64,000 nucleotides of DNA, from contig MPMX01000018.1 of the NCBI GenBank assembly GCA_002238725.1, forward strand, positions 1 to 64,000. Direction: 5' to 3'. A program made the translations under genes and the position numbers. The notes under the pieces are model-generated. The model was not told the DNA's origin and did no database searches. It saw only the letters and a list, made by a program, of their open reading frames with translations. This document shows, piece after piece, positions 7,928 through 17,164 of the stretch; within the stretch, counting starts at the first letter, position 1; every line of letters begins with the position of its first letter. The DNA is from Rhodospirillaceae bacterium bin65 (GTDB lineage: Bacteria; Pseudomonadota; Alphaproteobacteria; Bin65).

Positions 7928-8839
7928 TTACGCACAGGCGTCTAGCGCCCGGAGCAGGGCTTGCCCGGCCGCCGCATCGAACGGGCCGACCAGGACGACG
8001 CGCGCCGGGCCGGGCGATGCTTCGGAGAGGCCGAGCCGCCCGCCGCTCCAGTCGATCCGTTGCAGGCCCGCATCGGTGGCGACGGCGCCCTTGGCGCGGT
8101 GGATCTCAGGCCGGTTGGCGAGGAGACGCCGGAAGGCGGCGGGATCCACCGGACCGGCCGGCCGCCAGACGACCGACGCCAGGCCGTGGCCGGGGTCTTC
8201 CTTCTCTTCGGCTTTGCGGGGCGGCGCCGTCGGTTCCGCGCCGCCGACACCGAACAGGCGCGCCGGGTCGATCCGCGCGAAGCGGGTCTCGACGATGTCC
8301 GCCGTCTCCGCCTGCGCCCGCACCCAGGCGCGCAGCGGCCCGGATTCCTCCTTCGTCAGCAGGTCCAGCTTGTTGAGCACCAGCAGGTCCGCCGCCTGCA
8401 TCTGCTGCACGACCAGGCCTCCGACGAACTTGTCCCGCGCGCGTTCTCGGATCGTCGCGGCGTCGGCCAGCACGGCGGTTCCCGCCGGCCGGCAGCCCGG
8501 CCAGTTGCCGGCGAGGCGCATGACCCGCGCCGGGTCGGCGACGCCGCTCGCCTCGATCACGATGCGGTCCGGCGGCGGCTGGCGCGCGACCTGGGCCTGG
8601 AGCGCCGCGCCCAGATCGTCGGCGATGGCGCAGCAGACGCAGCCGTTGGTCAGCGCCATCGTGTCGCCGCCGTGCTCGGCGATCAGGCCGGCGTCGACAT
8701 TGACCGCGCCGAAATCGTTGACCAGCACGGCGAGGCGCAGCCCGTGCTCTGCCGCCAGAAGATCGTTCACGCAGGTCGTCTTGCCGGCGCCGAGATAGCC
8801 GCCGATCACGGTGACCGGGATAGCGGGAGGGGTGGTCAC
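7928..8839 (-). CDS. CobW/COG0523-family GTP-binding metallochaperone, 303 aa
   Basis: A G3E-family P-loop GTPase. The Walker A motif GGYLGAGKTT starts near residue 13, NDFG (41-44) is the switch region, the CxCC zinc-binding motif is C67-x-C69-C70 (NGCVCC), and NKLD gives base specificity. A CobW C-terminal domain follows an Ala/Pro/Glu-rich linker. The family inserts or traffics metals such as zinc or cobalt into client proteins. GTG 8839 overlaps the stop of the upstream dehydrogenase gene (GTGA), so the two are translationally coupled. The client is unknown; the coupled dehydrogenase is not a known metal enzyme. Confidence 0.9.
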   Translation of the reverse strand: MTTPPAIPVTVIGGYLGAGKTTCVNDLLAAEHGLRLAVLVNDFGAVNVDAGLIAEHGGDTMALTNGCVCCAIADDLGAALQAQVARQPPPDRIVIEASGVADPARVMRLAGNWPGCRPAGTAVLADAATIRERARDKFVGGLVVQQMQAADLLVLNKLDLLTKEESGPLRAWVRAQAETADIVETRFARIDPARLFGVGGAEPTAPPRKAEEKEDPGHGLASVVWRPAGPVDPAAFRRLLANRPEIHRAKGAVATDAGLQRIDWSGGRLGLSEASPGPARVVLVGPFDAAAGQALLRALDACA

Positions 8840-9741
8840 TTGGGCTCCCAGTGCGTAATCGCCCGGGTGAAGTCGGCGCCGGGGCCGAGCGCGGCGTTGG
8901 CCTCGGCCCAGCGCGCCTTCATGGTCACGGCGAGCGGCGCGTCTGCACCGACCGCCTCCGCCAGATCCGCAGCGATGGCGACATCCTTGGCCATCAGCCC
9001 GAGCTTGAAGCCGGTGGCGAAGGTCCGGGGCAGGACGTGCTGCTTCATCGGCACTTCCGAGTTGAAGTTCCGGCCGGTCGAATTGTTGACGATGGTCAGC
9101 AGGGTCTCGCGCTCCAGGCCGAAGGCGTCGCCGACGATCAGGGCTTCGGACGCTGCGGTAAAGGCCGCCGCCGCGATATAGTTGTTCAGCGCCTTTGCCG
9201 CGTGGCCGGCGCCGAGCGGGCCGGCGCGGAACAGCCGGTCGCCCATGGCGCGCAGGACCGGTTCCGCCCGTTCGGCCGCCGGCGCGTCGTCCGCGCCGAT
9301 CATGATGGCGAGCGTGCCGTCGCGCGCTTTCTCGACGCCGCCGCTGACCGGCGCGTCGACCAGGCCGACACCGCGTTCGGCGAGCGCAGCGCCGAGCGCG
9401 CGCGTGCCGACCGGCTCGGAGGAACTCATATCGATAACCAGGCCGCCCCCGGCATTGCCGACGCCGAGGCCGTGGGCCAGCGCGCCGCCCTCTTCCTCAA
9501 GCAGGACCTGCCGGACGATGGCGCCGGTCGGCAACATGGTCACAGCGACCGACGCGGCGGCGGCAAGCGCGGCAAGCGTTGGGGCGGTCCGGCAGCCGGT
9601 CTCCCCGGCGAAGGCGGCGGCGGCCGCGCTGTCGGCATCGTAGCCGACGACCTCGAATCCCGAGCGCGCCAGGCTCGCGCCCATCGGCCGGCCCATATTG
9701 CCGAGGCCGATGAAACCGACGATCTCCCCGGAAGGCGGCAT
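8836..9741 (-). CDS. NAD(P)-dependent beta-hydroxyacid dehydrogenase (3-hydroxyisobutyrate dehydrogenase-like), 301 aa
   Basis: The N-terminal Rossmann motif is GFIGLGNMGRPM (residues 9-20). The family signature DAPVSGG is at 129-135, and the catalytic-lysine region GAGHAAKALNN places K183 at the active site. The family oxidises 3-hydroxyacids such as 3-hydroxyisobutyrate, tartronate semialdehyde or gamma-hydroxybutyrate; the substrate cannot be assigned. ATG 9741 starts the Rossmann fold directly, although the frame stays open far upstream inside the divergent acyl-CoA dehydrogenase. It forms an operon with the CobW gene. The 138-bp space to 9880 carries both divergent promoters. Confidence 0.85.
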   Translation of the reverse strand: MPPSGEIVGFIGLGNMGRPMGASLARSGFEVVGYDADSAAAAAFAGETGCRTAPTLAALAAAASVAVTMLPTGAIVRQVLLEEEGGALAHGLGVGNAGGGLVIDMSSSEPVGTRALGAALAERGVGLVDAPVSGGVEKARDGTLAIMIGADDAPAAERAEPVLRAMGDRLFRAGPLGAGHAAKALNNYIAAAAFTAASEALIVGDAFGLERETLLTIVNNSTGRNFNSEVPMKQHVLPRTFATGFKLGLMAKDVAIAADLAEAVGADAPLAVTMKARWAEANAALGPGADFTRAITHWEPK

Positions 9742-9879
9742 GGCATTGCTCCGTTGGCGCTGCGGACAGGCCGCCCATGATAGCCGCTGCGCGGCGCCGG
9801 CGCTGCCGTCTTTCCCGAACTGGCCGGATTGCCCGACTGTGGCTTCCCCCGCGCGCCATGATGCCGTAACACGCCCGCC

Positions 9880-11052
9880 ATGCAGTTCTTCGCCGACACG
9901 CCGCTGCCCGACCTTGCGCCCTACGCCGGCCTGCGCGCCGAGGTGCGCGTTTTTCTGGCCGAAGAGCGGCAGCGCGCCGGAGTCGACAGCTGGGTCGGCT
10001 CCTGGGAGGGTTTCGACCGGGGTTTCAGCGCGCGGCTGGCGGAACGCGGCTGGGTCGGCATGGCGATCCCGCAACGCTATGGCGGCCACGAGAAGGGCCT
10101 GCTCGAGCGCTATGTCGTGCTGGAGGAATTGCTGGCGGGCGGCGCGCCGGTCGCGGCGCACTGGATCGCCGACCGGCAGACCGCTCCGCTGATCCTGCGC
10201 TTCGGCACGGAGGAACAGCGCGCCTGGTTCCTGCCGCGCATCGCGACGACCGAAATCTGCTTCGCCATCGGCATGAGCGAGCCCGACAGCGGCTCCGACC
10301 TCGCCGCGGCCCGGACCCGGGCCGAGCCGGTCGGCAACGGCTGGCGCATCAACGGCACGAAGGTCTGGTCGTCGAACGCCCACCGCGACGACTGGATGAT
10401 CGCGCTTTGCAGGACCGGGGGCAGGACCGGCGATTCGGGCGAGGACCGCCCCGATGACAGACATGGCGGATTGAGCCAGTTCCTGATCGACCTCAGCGCG
10501 CCGGACATCGCGATCCGCCCGATCCACAATCTGGCGGGCGATCATCATTTCAACGAGGTCGTGTTCGAGGATCACGACATCCCAGCCGACCGGATCGTCG
10601 GCAATCCGGGCGACGGCTGGCGCCAGGTGATGAGCGAGCTGGCGTTCGAGCGCAGCGCGCCCGACCGCTTCCTCTCGACCTTCCGCCTGATCGTCGAACT
10701 GGTGCGGGCCGCCGGAACGGCCCCCGACCCGGTGACGGCCCGGGAGATCGGCACATTGGTGGCGCGGCTGGCGGCAGTCCGCCTGCTCTCGATCCAGGTC
10801 GCCGGCGCGCTCGACCGGGGAGAGACGCCGAACACCGAGGCGGCATTGGTCAAGGAGGTCGGCACCGCATTGGAACAGGACACGCCGGAGATTGCGCGGC
10901 GCATTCTGGCGGAAACCGCGGCCGGTGCGCGCCCGGCACTGCTCGAAGAACTGCTGGCCTACGATGTGCTGCACACGCCGTCCTTCACCCTGCGCGGCGG
11001 CGCGCGCGAGGTGGTGCGCGGCATCGTCGCCCGCGGGCTGGGGCTGCGATGA
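9880..11052 (+). CDS. Acyl-CoA dehydrogenase family protein, 390 aa
   Basis: An FAD flavoprotein that introduces a 2,3-double bond into an acyl-CoA. It has an N-terminal helical domain, the middle-domain signature FAIGMSEPDSGSDLAAARTR near residue 130, and a C-terminal helical domain ending FTLRGGAREVVRGIVARGLG, equivalent to the usual GGTxEIxR motif. Length is typical. It overlaps the next acyl-CoA dehydrogenase by four bases (ATGA), so the two are probably subunits of one heteromeric enzyme, as in the actinobacterial steroid and side-chain ACAD pairs. The substrate is unknown. Confidence 0.9.
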   Translation: MQFFADTPLPDLAPYAGLRAEVRVFLAEERQRAGVDSWVGSWEGFDRGFSARLAERGWVGMAIPQRYGGHEKGLLERYVVLEELLAGGAPVAAHWIADRQTAPLILRFGTEEQRAWFLPRIATTEICFAIGMSEPDSGSDLAAARTRAEPVGNGWRINGTKVWSSNAHRDDWMIALCRTGGRTGDSGEDRPDDRHGGLSQFLIDLSAPDIAIRPIHNLAGDHHFNEVVFEDHDIPADRIVGNPGDGWRQVMSELAFERSAPDRFLSTFRLIVELVRAAGTAPDPVTAREIGTLVARLAAVRLLSIQVAGALDRGETPNTEAALVKEVGTALEQDTPEIARRILAETAAGARPALLEELLAYDVLHTPSFTLRGGAREVVRGIVARGLGLR

Positions 11053-12002
11053 GCCGGAACGGCGATACGGCCGCTGCCGCGTTCGCCGACGCCGTCCGGC
11101 AGGCGTTGGCGCCGCACGCCGCCGCCTATGAGGGGCCGGCGGGCCGGGCGCTCGAATGGTCGGGCGATCATTGGCAGGCGGTCGCCGGTCTCGGCCTGCC
11201 GAAGCTGCTGGTTCCGGAAGCGCGAGGCGGCGCCGGCGCGTCGCTGGCCGAAGCGGCCGCGGCTATCGAGGCGCTGGGTGCGCTCGGCGATCCTTCGCCC
11301 GCCGCCGATACCGCGGTGCTGGCCTGGCTGCTGTCGCGGCAGGGGGCAACCGTGCCGGACGAACCGCTGGTGCTGGCCGAACCGGGCTGCCGCGTGGCCT
11401 GGCCGCAGAACGCGCGCGCCGTCGACCTGGCCGGTGAGCCGGCCGCCGCGGCGGCGGATGGCGGTGCGCTGCTGACCGGCGTGCCGGCTTCGGCCCCGCT
11501 GCCGGGCGCGACCGATGAGATCGCATCGTACCGGCAGGCGATGGCGGCGGCCCGCGCGGTGCAGACTGCCGGCGCGGCAGCGGCAGCGCTGGAAATGACC
11601 ATCGGCTATGTCCGGGACCGAAGCCAGTTCGGCCGGCCTCTCGCGCGCTTCCAGGCGGTGCAGCAGCATATCGCGGTCGCCGCGGCCGAGGTCGCCGCCG
11701 CCGCCCAGATCGCCCGCGCCGCCTTCGCCGGGCTGGACCGGGGGCTCGACCGGGACGACCCGTTCCTCGCCGCTTCGGCGAAAATTGCCGCCGGCCGGGC
11801 CGGCACGATCGCCGCAAAGGCCGCGCACCAGTTCCACGGCGCCATGGGCTTCACCGCGGAATACCCGCTGCACCGGCTGACCCGGGCGATCTGGCAATGG
11901 CGTGAGGATTTCGGCAACGAAGCCTGGTGGAGCCGCCGCCTCGGCGGGCAGGTCTGCCGCGACGGCGCGGATAACCTATGGCCGACGCTGGCGGGCGGGT
12001 GA
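11049..12002 (+). CDS. Acyl-CoA dehydrogenase family protein, second subunit, 317 aa
   Basis: A shorter ACAD homologue. The N-terminal half is Ala/Gly-rich and weakly conserved. The C-terminal half has YVRDRSQFGRPLARFQAVQQ and KAAHQFHGAMGFTAEYPLHR, the standard ACAD helical domain including the QxHGAMGFTxE segment. The canonical middle-domain FAD signature (M-S/T-E-x2-x-GSD) is not seen. That is typical of the non-catalytic or partial partner in heteromeric ACADs and fits coupling to the preceding gene. Which subunit holds the catalytic base is not resolved. Confidence 0.88.
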   Translation: MSRNGDTAAAAFADAVRQALAPHAAAYEGPAGRALEWSGDHWQAVAGLGLPKLLVPEARGGAGASLAEAAAAIEALGALGDPSPAADTAVLAWLLSRQGATVPDEPLVLAEPGCRVAWPQNARAVDLAGEPAAAAADGGALLTGVPASAPLPGATDEIASYRQAMAAARAVQTAGAAAAALEMTIGYVRDRSQFGRPLARFQAVQQHIAVAAAEVAAAAQIARAAFAGLDRGLDRDDPFLAASAKIAAGRAGTIAAKAAHQFHGAMGFTAEYPLHRLTRAIWQWREDFGNEAWWSRRLGGQVCRDGADNLWPTLAGG

Positions 12003-12076
12003 GCGGCGAGGCGGAACCGGGTCGATAACCTCAAGCATAGTCCGGTCACTTCGACCGGAGCCGCCCGCAGTGCCCG

Positions 12077-12096
12077 CCCTGAGCGAAGTCGAAGGG
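12077..12096. repeat. Type B palindrome (CCCTGAG...GAAGGG), copy 1
   Basis: CCCTGAGCGAAGTCGAAGGG, close to the units at 43325 and 49205. It lies between convergent genes in the gene-free stretch 12003-12300, where nothing else is recognised. Confidence 0.6.
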
Positions 12097-12300
12097 ACGG
12101 CGGCGCGGAGGTATCCTTTCGCTACAGCGCGACGACCGGAGCCCCGCCCGGGAAAGATCCGGGAATTATATGCTTGACCATGCACAGGCGTTTTTTGTGA
12201 TTGCGGGGGCCCGCACCCCCGGGACCTTCATCCAAATCAAGCAATTTCGCGGTATCATGGTTCCCCGCTTGAGGCCGATTCGGCACGCCCGGTCACCGTC

Positions 12301-14376
12301 TTACCTGTGCACCGCGGCAACGAGCCCGGCGTCAGCGTGCTTCGGGCTCAGGCCCGAATTGAGATCAAACAAGATCGTGTCTGACGAATTCTCGGCAGAC
12401 GAATGGGCCGGTGCGTGCGACCGTTCCGGGTCGGTGCCCGGAAGGAAAAGATCGATCGAGCCCCGCCGCCCGACGGATTTCACAATGCGGCCGCCGGCCG
12501 AAATCGCTTCCGCAACGGCGCTCCCGCCGAAACAATCCGGAAAATGTTCCAGCACAGAATTTAGATGCCGAACCACGCGGGCGGCGAGCCGCGGATTGCA
12601 CAACCTGTCGAAAGCGCCGTGGCGCACGAAATAGCCGCGGTCGTGATCGACCAGGGTATCGGCGAAGACCCTGACGTTGCCGAGCGTTTTGGCGGCGAAC
12701 AGGGCTTCGGCCATGCGGCAGGCAATCCGATGGTCGTTGCGTTCCGCCTGCGCCGGGTTCAATCCGGCCGTCCGCAGATGAACCGACGCGCCAAGTCCGA
12801 AATCGCCCGCCAGCGTATCGATACAGTCCAGGGTTTCGCACACCGGCGCATCCGGCGGCAGGTGGAACACGAGGCCGGCAAGGGATTCGGCCACAGCCGG
12901 CAGTGCCAGCAGCGCCTCGATCCGCGCCCGGTCCGACGCATCGAATCCGTGATTGATGAAATGGTAATAGCGCCCGGCCTCGGCGCGGATTTCGTCATGG
13001 CCGCGCAGCCGCGAGAGATAAAGCGGCACCCCGGCCGCCGCGGCCGTTGCGGCGATTTCCGGCAGGCTGCACTCGGCTGCTGCCATGTCGAAACCGGCTT
13101 CCCACGCGCTCAACAGGTCCGCATTTTTCTCGATGAGTGCGCGGGCCCGCGGGTCGGGCAGGCCGAAGGTGAACAGCGTGTAGGCAAAGCCGTGTTCGGC
13201 GAGGGCCCGCAGCCGGTCGCGCCGTTCCGGCGTCGCCAGATCGCTCAGCGGGATGCGGAGGTTGCGGATGCCCATTTCCCACAGGCCGAGCAGCGGATAG
13301 TCGTTGCGCGCGCGCTTGCGGCCGAACTCGTCCAGCCCGCCCGAGGGCGGCACTTCAACCGTCTCCATCCAGTCCTGGCGCATGTCGAAACCGAACGCGC
13401 TGTGGCCGATCGTTTTCGGATGCGGCGCGGCGAGGGGCGCAGGCAGGTCGCCCGGCGATACCGGGGCATCGGCTGTCGCGCCGTATGTGCGGACCGGCTC
13501 GCAGACATGCCCGCGCGCATGCACATGGACGAGGACATAGCCGAGCTTCGGCCGATCATTGCGCCCGGCCTCGTCGTCCGGCCCGGGCGGCGCCCGGTAC
13601 ATCTCGCTGTAGTCCTGCCGGACGAAGGCGGTCGACGGCAGGAGGTAGCAGTCGGTTGCGCCGATCCGGTTGAACCAGAAATTGTGGACATGACCGGCGA
13701 ACAGCGCCTCGACGCCGTGTTCGCGCGCCAGGCCGGTCAGCCAGCTTCGCCCCGGCTCGCCGATATTGTCGTAGTGCTCCGGTTCGTCCTCGTCCGCGAC
13801 GAAGGGCGGATAATGGCTGAACAGGATGATCCGCCGGCCCCGGTTCGCCGCGAGACCGGCTTCCAGCCAGGCGCGCTGCTCCGCCTCCGCCTTCAGGCCG
13901 CTGTTCAGCAGCTGGGCGTTGATAATGACGAAATGGCAGTCGCCATGGTCGAACGCGCGGTAGTGCGCCCCGAAATGCCTCTCCCAGCAGGCGAGATAGG
14001 CGTCGCATACGCTCGCAGTCGGCGCCCACGGGTTGGGCTTGTCGCCGACATCGTGGTTGCCCGGCGTCAGATACTGCGTGTGCCGCAGCGCCGCCGACTG
14101 TTCCAGGTAGCGGGCGGCGGCCCGGTCGTAGAGCTCCGGCACGGCCGGGACGGGGTGCAGCAGATCGCCGACATTGACGACGAAGGCGAGGTCGCGCCGG
14201 TTCAGGTCGTTAACGACGTGGCGCAAACGCCGGTTGGCCAGCGCGTTTACCGCGAAAGGCGAATTGCACTCGTCGTCGCCCTGGTTGAGGTGGGTGTCCG
14301 TGACGACGGCGAATGTGAACAGCCGCGCGCCGAGGTCGCGCCGCCGGTCCCGCTCCGATCCCACAGGTTCCGCCAT
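12301..14376 (-). CDS. Calcineurin-like metallophosphoesterase with a large unassigned C-terminal domain, 691 aa
   Basis: Residues about 20-330 are a binuclear metallophosphoesterase with every motif in order: VVTDTHL (D27, H29), NVGDLLH, TPGNHD, FSHYPPF and FAGHVHNFWF. Residues about 350-691 begin GHSAFGFDMRQDW and alternate predicted strands and helices like a TIM barrel, with no family I can name. ATG 14376 is 17 bp from the sulfatase stop, so the two form one operon. Longer in-frame sequence upstream is antisense-like and overlaps the sulfatase. No signal peptide is visible, so it is probably cytoplasmic. It likely removes phosphate from, or further cleaves, the product or substrate of the sulfatase; that link is inferred from position. 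Confidence 0.82.
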   Translation of the reverse strand: MAEPVGSERDRRRDLGARLFTFAVVTDTHLNQGDDECNSPFAVNALANRRLRHVVNDLNRRDLAFVVNVGDLLHPVPAVPELYDRAAARYLEQSAALRHTQYLTPGNHDVGDKPNPWAPTASVCDAYLACWERHFGAHYRAFDHGDCHFVIINAQLLNSGLKAEAEQRAWLEAGLAANRGRRIILFSHYPPFVADEDEPEHYDNIGEPGRSWLTGLAREHGVEALFAGHVHNFWFNRIGATDCYLLPSTAFVRQDYSEMYRAPPGPDDEAGRNDRPKLGYVLVHVHARGHVCEPVRTYGATADAPVSPGDLPAPLAAPHPKTIGHSAFGFDMRQDWMETVEVPPSGGLDEFGRKRARNDYPLLGLWEMGIRNLRIPLSDLATPERRDRLRALAEHGFAYTLFTFGLPDPRARALIEKNADLLSAWEAGFDMAAAECSLPEIAATAAAAGVPLYLSRLRGHDEIRAEAGRYYHFINHGFDASDRARIEALLALPAVAESLAGLVFHLPPDAPVCETLDCIDTLAGDFGLGASVHLRTAGLNPAQAERNDHRIACRMAEALFAAKTLGNVRVFADTLVDHDRGYFVRHGAFDRLCNPRLAARVVRHLNSVLEHFPDCFGGSAVAEAISAGGRIVKSVGRRGSIDLFLPGTDPERSHAPAHSSAENSSDTILFDLNSGLSPKHADAGLVAAVHR

Positions 14377-14393
14377 CGCTGCCCCGGCGGACC

Positions 14394-15932
14394 CTATCGG
14401 CTCGGCCGCGCCGGCTCGACACGGGGTAAGCGCGCCTTCGCCTTGGTATCCGCCGCGCCGGCGTTGCGGACATAGCGGCGGTCGTCGCCCTCGCGTACGA
14501 GGTTGACATAGTCCGGGTCTCCGCCGGTCGTGCGGTGGATGAACAGGCGCTGTTGCTGGTTCTCGGCGATGATGTCGGTGTAGGCCAGCGGATCCCAGTC
14601 CTCGAACAGGATCTCCTCCAGTTCCGCGCGCGTGCCGGCATGGGCCGGATTGCCGGCCAGATCGTCGACCTCCTCCGGATCGTCGTCGAGATTGTAGAGC
14701 AGGGTATCGACGCCCTCGAGCCACATCAGCTTCCACGGCCCCTTGCGCACCATCCGGCTGACGCCGGTCGAGCCGTCGGCGGCGAATTCGGACACGACCG
14801 TATCGGGCATGCCGCTCGTCTCGCCTTCCAGCGCGGGCAGCAGCGAGGCGCCGTCCAGCGGCTTGACGAAACCGTCGAATTTCCCGCCGCTCGCCAGGTC
14901 GGTCAGCGTCGGCAGCAGATCGACCAGCGAGACCGCTTCGGAGACCCGTCCCGGCGCCCAGAGATCGGGCGCGTGGACGATGAACGGCACCTTGCCCGAC
15001 CAGTCGAAGAAGTGCTGTTTGAACCACATGCCGCGCTCGCCCATCATGTCGCCATGGTCGGCGGTGAAGATCACGACAGTGTCGTCGGCGAGGCCGGTCT
15101 CTTCCAGCGTCCGCAGGATCCGGCCGACCTTCTCGTCGATATAGGAGATCATGCCGTAATAAGCGTGCCGCGCGACGCGGCGGTCCTCGACGGTCAGATC
15201 GTAGAGGTGCCGCGCCTGGCAGTAGTGCAGGTTGCGGCTGAGATGGTCCATCGCGTCGGGATCGAGGGGCGGGGTCGCCGGCGCCTCGATCGCGTCGTGG
15301 TCGTACAGGCCCCAATACTTCTCGTCGATGACGTAGGGATGGTGCGGGCTGGTGAAGGACACCGTCAGCATGAAGGGCCGGTCCGCGCCGTAGCGCGCCA
15401 GGTCGTAGAGCGCCTGGACGCTGAAATGTTCGACCTCGTCGTCATAGTCCATCTGCATGGTCCGCACGGCGAGACCGGCCTCCAGGATCGGCGCCATGGT
15501 CAGGTTGGTCGGCCGGTACTCCCGCCCCTTCGACCAGTCGACCGTCCAGGCGAAGTTCGCCGGATAGATGTCCGTCGTGTGGCGCTTCTCGAAGCCGTGC
15601 ATCTGGTCCGGCCCGACGAAATGTATCTTGCCGCTGAGCTCCACACGGTAGCCGAGATGGCGCAGGTAATGGGCGAAGGTCGGAATATCGGCGTGGAACT
15701 CCGAGGCGTTGTCGTACATGTCGATGGCGAACGGCAGGATGCCGGCCATCATGGAGGCGCGGGACGGCGCGCACATCGGCAGGTTGCAATAGCAGTTCTC
15801 GAACACGACGCCTTCGTCGGCCAGCCGGTCGATGTTCGGCGTCAGCGTCGTCCGGTTGCCGTAGTGCCGGAGCGCGCGGGCGCTCATCTGGTCGGCCATG
15901 ATGAACAGGATGTTCGGCTGGTCCGTCGCCAT
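14394..15932 (-). CDS. betC: Choline-sulfatase-like type I sulfatase, 512 aa
   Basis: A formylglycine-dependent sulfatase. PNILFIMADQ (metal D14) opens the protein, CAPSR with C54 is the site converted to formylglycine, and TADHGDMMGERG is the later metal motif. GKIHFVGPDQMHGFEKRHTT and TDIYPANFAW closely resemble BetC choline-O-sulfatase. The C-terminus (QQQRLFIHR, RRYVRN) is a divergent version of the choline-sulfatase tail. ATG 15932 is preferred over TTG 15950 because an AAGGA sits 9 bp upstream. No choline oxidation genes (betA/betB) are nearby, so the substrate could be another small alkyl sulfate. It is cotranscribed with the metallophosphoesterase. A strong terminator separates it from tctC. 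Confidence 0.82.
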   Translation of the reverse strand: MATDQPNILFIMADQMSARALRHYGNRTTLTPNIDRLADEGVVFENCYCNLPMCAPSRASMMAGILPFAIDMYDNASEFHADIPTFAHYLRHLGYRVELSGKIHFVGPDQMHGFEKRHTTDIYPANFAWTVDWSKGREYRPTNLTMAPILEAGLAVRTMQMDYDDEVEHFSVQALYDLARYGADRPFMLTVSFTSPHHPYVIDEKYWGLYDHDAIEAPATPPLDPDAMDHLSRNLHYCQARHLYDLTVEDRRVARHAYYGMISYIDEKVGRILRTLEETGLADDTVVIFTADHGDMMGERGMWFKQHFFDWSGKVPFIVHAPDLWAPGRVSEAVSLVDLLPTLTDLASGGKFDGFVKPLDGASLLPALEGETSGMPDTVVSEFAADGSTGVSRMVRKGPWKLMWLEGVDTLLYNLDDDPEEVDDLAGNPAHAGTRAELEEILFEDWDPLAYTDIIAENQQQRLFIHRTTGGDPDYVNLVREGDDRRYVRNAGAADTKAKARLPRVEPARPSR

Positions 15933-15959
15933 CGGATCGCGTCCTTGCAACAGTCTTTT

Positions 15960-16000
15960 AGGAAAAGGAAACGGGCAGGCGCGGCCGGCCTGCCCGTTTC
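15960..16000 (-). terminator. Rho-independent terminator of tctC
   Basis: Perfect 13-bp arms (15968-15980 and 15988-16000) around a 7-nt loop, followed on the minus strand by a T-rich CCTTTTCC tract. It lies 20 bp past the tctC stop and upstream of the sulfatase start, so it isolates the two transcription units unless read through. Confidence 0.75.
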
Positions 16001-16019
16001 GTAACCTTCGGTCGTCAGC

Positions 16020-16997
16020 CTACTTTTTCAGCTTGGCGACCACTTTCTTGAAGGTCTCGTACTGGTTCTTGACGAAGGCCTTGGTGTCGGCCGGGCTGCG
16101 GATGTCCGGGATCGAGCCCAGATTGCCGATCAGCTTGTTGAAGGCCCGGTCCTTCTTGAGCGACGCCAGCACGCTCACCCATTTGTCGACCACCGGCTTG
16201 GGCAGGCCGGGCGGGCCGAAAATGCCACTCCAGCCGATGATCGCCTCCATGTTCGGATAGCCCAGTTCGCGCACGGTCGGCACGTCCGGCACTGCCTTGA
16301 AGCGCTTGCCGGTGGTGATCGCCAGGGCGCGCAGCTGGCCGCCCCGGATCGCGCCGATCACGCCGGACAGGTTCTGCCACAGGAAATGGACCTGGTTGCC
16401 GACGATGGCCGCGCGCGCCTTGCCGCCGCCCTTGAACGGAATATGGGTGACCTGCTCCGGATCGAGACCCATGTCGTCGGCCATCACCAGCGCCGCCAGG
16501 TGCAACAGTGTGCCGACGCCGGCCGAGGAATAGGTCTTGATCTTGCCCGCCTTGATCCCCGCCTCGAAATCCTTGAACGTCTTGATGTCCGACTTTGCGT
16601 TGACCACCAGGACGAACGGGTTGCGCTCGGTCAGGCCGAGGAAGGTGAACTGGTCCCATTTGTAGGGGATGCTGGGGTTGAAGGCCGGGACGCCGGCATT
16701 GCTGCCGACCCGCGCCGACAGGAGCGTGTAGCCGTCCTTCTTCGCCCGCACGACGTGGAAAGCGCCGATGCTGCCCGCGGCGCCCGCCTTGTTGATCGCG
16801 AGTACGGCATGGTTGAGATATTTCGGCGCCGTACCGGCGACGATGCGGGCGTGCAGGTCCGCCGCGCCGCCCGGCCCGTAGGGCGCAACCAGGGTGATCG
16901 GCCGCGACGGATAGTCGGCGGCCCCGGCCGGGATCGCCGCCACGGCCAGCACCGTCGCAGCGACGGCTGCGGTTGTCCATTTCGTCAGTTTGTGCAC
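16020..16997 (-). CDS. tctC: Tripartite tricarboxylate transporter substrate-binding protein (TctC/Bug family), 325 aa
   Basis: A periplasmic receptor of a TTT uptake system. The signal peptide spans about residues 1-27 (TAAVAATVLAVAAIPAGAA). The mature protein starts ADYPSRPITLVAPYGPGGAA, the Bug-family opening, and ends with the usual lysine-rich helix. GTG 16997 is chosen because a GGGAGG lies 7 bp upstream and the signal peptide begins there; an upstream TTG/ATG would add an uncharged leader. It is divergent from the ROK regulator and tctBA (167-bp spacer), which suggests shared control. Bug ligands vary widely (tricarboxylates, aromatic acids, amino acids) and cannot be predicted. Confidence 0.92.
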   Translation of the reverse strand: MHKLTKWTTAAVAATVLAVAAIPAGAADYPSRPITLVAPYGPGGAADLHARIVAGTAPKYLNHAVLAINKAGAAGSIGAFHVVRAKKDGYTLLSARVGSNAGVPAFNPSIPYKWDQFTFLGLTERNPFVLVVNAKSDIKTFKDFEAGIKAGKIKTYSSAGVGTLLHLAALVMADDMGLDPEQVTHIPFKGGGKARAAIVGNQVHFLWQNLSGVIGAIRGGQLRALAITTGKRFKAVPDVPTVRELGYPNMEAIIGWSGIFGPPGLPKPVVDKWVSVLASLKKDRAFNKLIGNLGSIPDIRSPADTKAFVKNQYETFKKVVAKLKK

Positions 16998-17164
16998 GTC
17001 GTTTCCTCCCTGGAATTTTCCCGTCTGCGACGCGGAAAACAGCACAGATATACGCCTGCACCGGCCCGGATTGCCGGCGCGCCGCACGCGATACAGGAAC
17101 ATGTTGACAGAGCCGGATTTTCAAATCAAGAATTATTTACCGACATAAAAAAATAGGTTGCCCC

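Noticed and set aside
9742-10974. N-terminal extension of the beta-hydroxyacid dehydrogenase frame
   Set aside because: Antisense to the acyl-CoA dehydrogenase. The Rossmann fold begins right after ATG 9741.
12565-14475. A 636-codon rightward frame opposite the metallophosphoesterase
   Set aside because: The leftward frame has the complete phosphoesterase motif set; the rightward one has none.
14377-15315. N-terminal extension of the metallophosphoesterase frame
   Set aside because: It overlaps the sulfatase coding region and reads as an Arg/Gly-rich shadow. The family-like sequence starts just after ATG 14376.
16998-17164. Riboswitch in the tctC/ROK divergent spacer
   Set aside because: No known conserved core or obvious expression platform; a protein regulator (ROK) is the simpler explanation.
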